Shown here one piece after another: positions 6,171 to 8,088 of a stretch of 8,088 nucleotides of DNA. Within the stretch, counting starts at the first letter, position 1; every line of letters begins with the position of its first letter. The notes beneath the pieces are model-generated. The model saw nothing but the letters and a program-made list of their open reading frames with translations. It ran no database searches and was not told the origin of the DNA. The stretch is from CAIYYX01 sp035530135 (GTDB lineage: Bacteria; Pseudomonadota; Gammaproteobacteria; Burkholderiales; Rhodocyclaceae): NCBI GenBank assembly GCA_035530135.1, contig DATKVJ010000057.1, forward strand, positions 1-8,088. The letters run 5' to 3'. The translations under genes and the position numbers were made by a program.

Positions 6171-7003
6171 ACGGGATCACGCTGCAGACGGTGGCGGCCG
6201 ACCTCGACCGGCTGCCGGCTTTGCCCGAGGTGGTACAGGGTCTCATGGACTATTTGCAGCGTCCCGAAGTGGATGTCGCCCAGGTCGCGCACAAGATCGC
6301 CCGCGATCCGGCGCTGGCGGCGAGACTGCTGCGCGTCGCCAACTCTTCCTTTTATGGCCTGCAGGGCCAGGTGGCGACGATACACGATGCCTTGGTGGTG
6401 CTGGGCCTGCGTGCGGTGTGCACCCTGGTCACCGGGGCGGCCCTGGCCAGCCACCTGCAGACCCTGGCCGCGGGCCGCGATCAGCGCGCCTTCTGGTCGC
6501 ACAGCGCCGGCACCGCCCTCTGCGCCCGGGCGCTGGCGCGCGAGCGGGGCGCCAATGCGGAGAACGCCTTCACCGCCGGTCTGCTCCACGATATCGGCCG
6601 GCTGATCCTGGCGGCGCGCCATCCCGAGGCGCATCACCGCGTCGAGGCTCACCGCGCTCTGCGCGACTGCTATCCTATCGAAGCGGAACGCGAGGTGCTG
6701 GGCTTCGATCACGCCCAGATCGGTTCGGCGCTGGCGGCGCGCTGGAAATTCCCCGCCGAGATCACGGCTGCGATCGCCTGGCATCACCGCCCGGCGGACC
6801 AGCCCGACGGCTCGTTCGCCGACCTGATCCACGTCGCCGACGTGATGGCGCACGCGCTCGATTTCCCGGGCGGCGCGGAGGATCTGGTGCCGCGCCTGTC
6901 ATCCGTCGCATGGAACCGGCTGGGGCTGAGCTGGAAAGAATTCGAGCGTCTGCTGGGTGAGGTTGATACCCAGCGCGGCGATGCAGAGTTGGCGCTGGAG
7001 TGA
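6167..7003 (+). CDS. HDOD-domain signalling protein with preserved HD-type metal ligands
   Basis: A 278-residue cytoplasmic protein formed almost entirely by one HDOD domain (about 10-215), with a short C-terminal extension. HDOD proteins are HD-superfamily relatives found in bacterial signalling operons; most are thought to be non-catalytic or scaffolding. Visible hallmarks: LPALPEVVQGLM (16-27), a helix with IARDPALAARLLRVANSSFYG (44-64), then GLLHDIGRL (138-146). Most HDOD proteins I know have lost part of the HD metal set, but this one has H112 (FWSHS), H141/D142, H182 (FDHAQIG), H206/H207 (AWHHRP) and D225 (HVADV) at roughly the spacing of HD hydrolases. No GYP motif is present, so it is not a canonical HD-GYP phosphodiesterase. 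The start ATG (6167) overlaps the previous stop as ATGA, and GGAGAA lies 6 bases upstream. Its setting next to a c-di-GMP enzyme suggests a role as output partner or as an accessory hydrolase; this is inference. Confidence 0.9.
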   Translation: MNGITLQTVAADLDRLPALPEVVQGLMDYLQRPEVDVAQVAHKIARDPALAARLLRVANSSFYGLQGQVATIHDALVVLGLRAVCTLVTGAALASHLQTLAAGRDQRAFWSHSAGTALCARALARERGANAENAFTAGLLHDIGRLILAARHPEAHHRVEAHRALRDCYPIEAEREVLGFDHAQIGSALAARWKFPAEITAAIAWHHRPADQPDGSFADLIHVADVMAHALDFPGGAEDLVPRLSSVAWNRLGLSWKEFERLLGEVDTQRGDAELALE

Positions 7004-7008
7004 ACAGG

Positions 7009-8088
7009 ATGAACGACATCGCGGGAACGCTGGCGCTGGAGGACTTCAGGTTCGCCCTCGATCAGCACGCCATCGTCAGCGTCGCCGATGCCGAAGGCCG
7101 CATCGTCGATGCCAACGAAATGTTTTCCAGGATCAGCGGCTACTCCCGCGCCGAACTGCTAGGCCAGGATCACCGCCTGCTCAATTCCGGCCGACATTCC
7201 CAGCGCTTCTTCGAGAACATGTGGCGCAGCATCGCCGTCGGCAAGACCTGGCGCGGCAACATCCGCAACCGGCGCAAGGACGGGGAGTATTACTGGGTGG
7301 CGACCACCATCGTCCCTATACTCGGCGAGGACGGGCGGCCCCGGTGCTACGTGTCGGTGCGCACCGACATCACCGATCAGGTGGAGGCCGAAGCGGAGCT
7401 GCAAAGCAGCCTGCGTCTGTTCCGCACGCTCGCCGAGACCATCGCGGTGGGCATCGTGCTGACTCGCGGTGGCAAGATACTCTACGCGAATTCGGAGTGC
7501 GAACGACTCACCGGTTACACGCGCGAGGAACTATTGTCCATGGATTACTGGGAGATAGCTCATCCGGACATGCGCGAGATGCTGCGCGAGCGGGTAGCGG
7601 CCCGTCAGCGCGGCGAGGCGCTGACGGACCGCTACGAGTGCCGCTTGCACACCAAGAGCGGCGTCGAGGCCTGGGCCGAGGTCAGCGCCGCGACGATCGA
7701 ATATCAGGGGCAGCCGACGATGCTCGGTAGTTTCATCGACATCACCGAGCGCAAGCTGGCCGAGGAGGGGTTGCGCCGGGCGCACGGCGATCTGGAACAA
7801 CTGGTGAAGAGCCGCACCGCTGAGCTGGAGCAGGCGAATCTCAAGCTGGCGCAGGACGTGCACAGCCGGGAGGACGCAGAAGAAGTGCTGCTGCGGCGCA
7901 ACGCCGAGCTCTCCGAACTCAACGCCCGCTTGAGCGAGGCGCAGGAGCAGCTGCTGCAATCGGAGAAGATGGCGTCGATCGGTCAGTTGGCCGCCGGGGT
8001 AGCGCACGAGATCAACAACCCGATCGGCTATGTGCATTCGAACATCGGTTCGCTGGAGAGCTACCTGGGCGATCTGTTCCGCATTCTC
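7009..8088 (+). CDS. PAS-PAS sensor histidine kinase, 3'-truncated by the window
   Basis: Reading from ATG at 7009, the frame stays open to the last base (360 codons), so the gene continues beyond the window. GGAG at 6997-7000 lies 8 bases upstream; the gap to the HDOD stop is 5 bases. There is no signal peptide or membrane segment, so it is a soluble kinase. PAS1 (about 12-123): FALDQHAIVSVADAEGRIV, GYSRAELLGQDHRLLNSG, WRGNIRNRRKDG, YVSVRTDIT. PAS2 (about 137-247): NSECERLTGYTREEL and ending GSFIDITERK. A long coiled coil (248-318) leads into the dimerisation/phosphoacceptor domain with the H-box SIGQLAAGVAHEINNP, phosphoacceptor H333. The ATPase domain is expected just downstream. Its nearest candidate targets in the window are REC2 or REC1 of the large c-di-GMP regulator, but an RR gene may also lie past the window. 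PAS1 resembles PAS domains of redox/energy sensors such as Aer; no cofactor can be assigned from sequence. Confidence 0.93.
   Translation, partial: MNDIAGTLALEDFRFALDQHAIVSVADAEGRIVDANEMFSRISGYSRAELLGQDHRLLNSGRHSQRFFENMWRSIAVGKTWRGNIRNRRKDGEYYWVATTIVPILGEDGRPRCYVSVRTDITDQVEAEAELQSSLRLFRTLAETIAVGIVLTRGGKILYANSECERLTGYTREELLSMDYWEIAHPDMREMLRERVAARQRGEALTDRYECRLHTKSGVEAWAEVSAATIEYQGQPTMLGSFIDITERKLAEEGLRRAHGDLEQLVKSRTAELEQANLKLAQDVHSREDAEEVLLRRNAELSELNARLSEAQEQLLQSEKMASIGQLAAGVAHEINNPIGYVHSNIGSLESYLGDLFRIL

Noticed and set aside
6957..7730. 257-codon + strand open frame overlapping the start of the histidine kinase.
   Set aside because: Arg/Gly/His-rich out-of-frame reading. The frame from 7009 gives two clear PAS domains and an H-box, and simply lacks a stop inside the window.

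Overview
The window is wholly coding, high in GC, with all genes on the + strand and packed into what looks like one operon running off both ends. Codon use (strong G/C at third positions) and the protein families suggest a Proteobacterium, most plausibly a betaproteobacterium of the Rhodocyclales type. That is inferred from family resemblance; no rRNA or other taxonomic marker is present.

Layout: (1) 1-606, the C-terminal end of a hybrid CheA kinase (CheW-like domain plus receiver); (2) 650-1693, a CheB methylesterase starting at TTG; (3) 1708-5853, a 1381-residue response regulator with the order REC-GAF-PAS-GAF-GGDEF-EAL-REC-PAS; (4) 5850-6170, a small protein of 106 residues resembling the 'GMVLA' domain found in front of HD-GYP domains; (5) 6167-7003, an HDOD-domain protein with unusually well preserved HD-type metal ligands; (6) 7009 to the window end, a PAS-PAS histidine kinase cut off just after its H-box. 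Gaps are at most 43 bases, and two junctions are 4-base stop/start overlaps. No promoter, terminator, RNA gene, mobile element or CRISPR array is seen.

How they may work together: hybrid CheA, CheB, then a REC-led cyclic-di-GMP enzyme is the same order as wspE-wspF-wspR, the surface-sensing chemosensory system that controls c-di-GMP rather than flagella. Here the output protein carries both synthesis (GGDEF with I-site) and breakdown (EAL) domains with intact catalytic motifs, and a second REC-PAS module is fused to its C-terminus. The natural reading is that CheA phosphorylates CheB (adaptation) and the first receiver of the large enzyme. The second receiver may take a separate input, possibly from the downstream histidine kinase. 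The small GMVLA protein and the HDOD protein look like additional output or partner components. The kinase-receiver pairings are inference.
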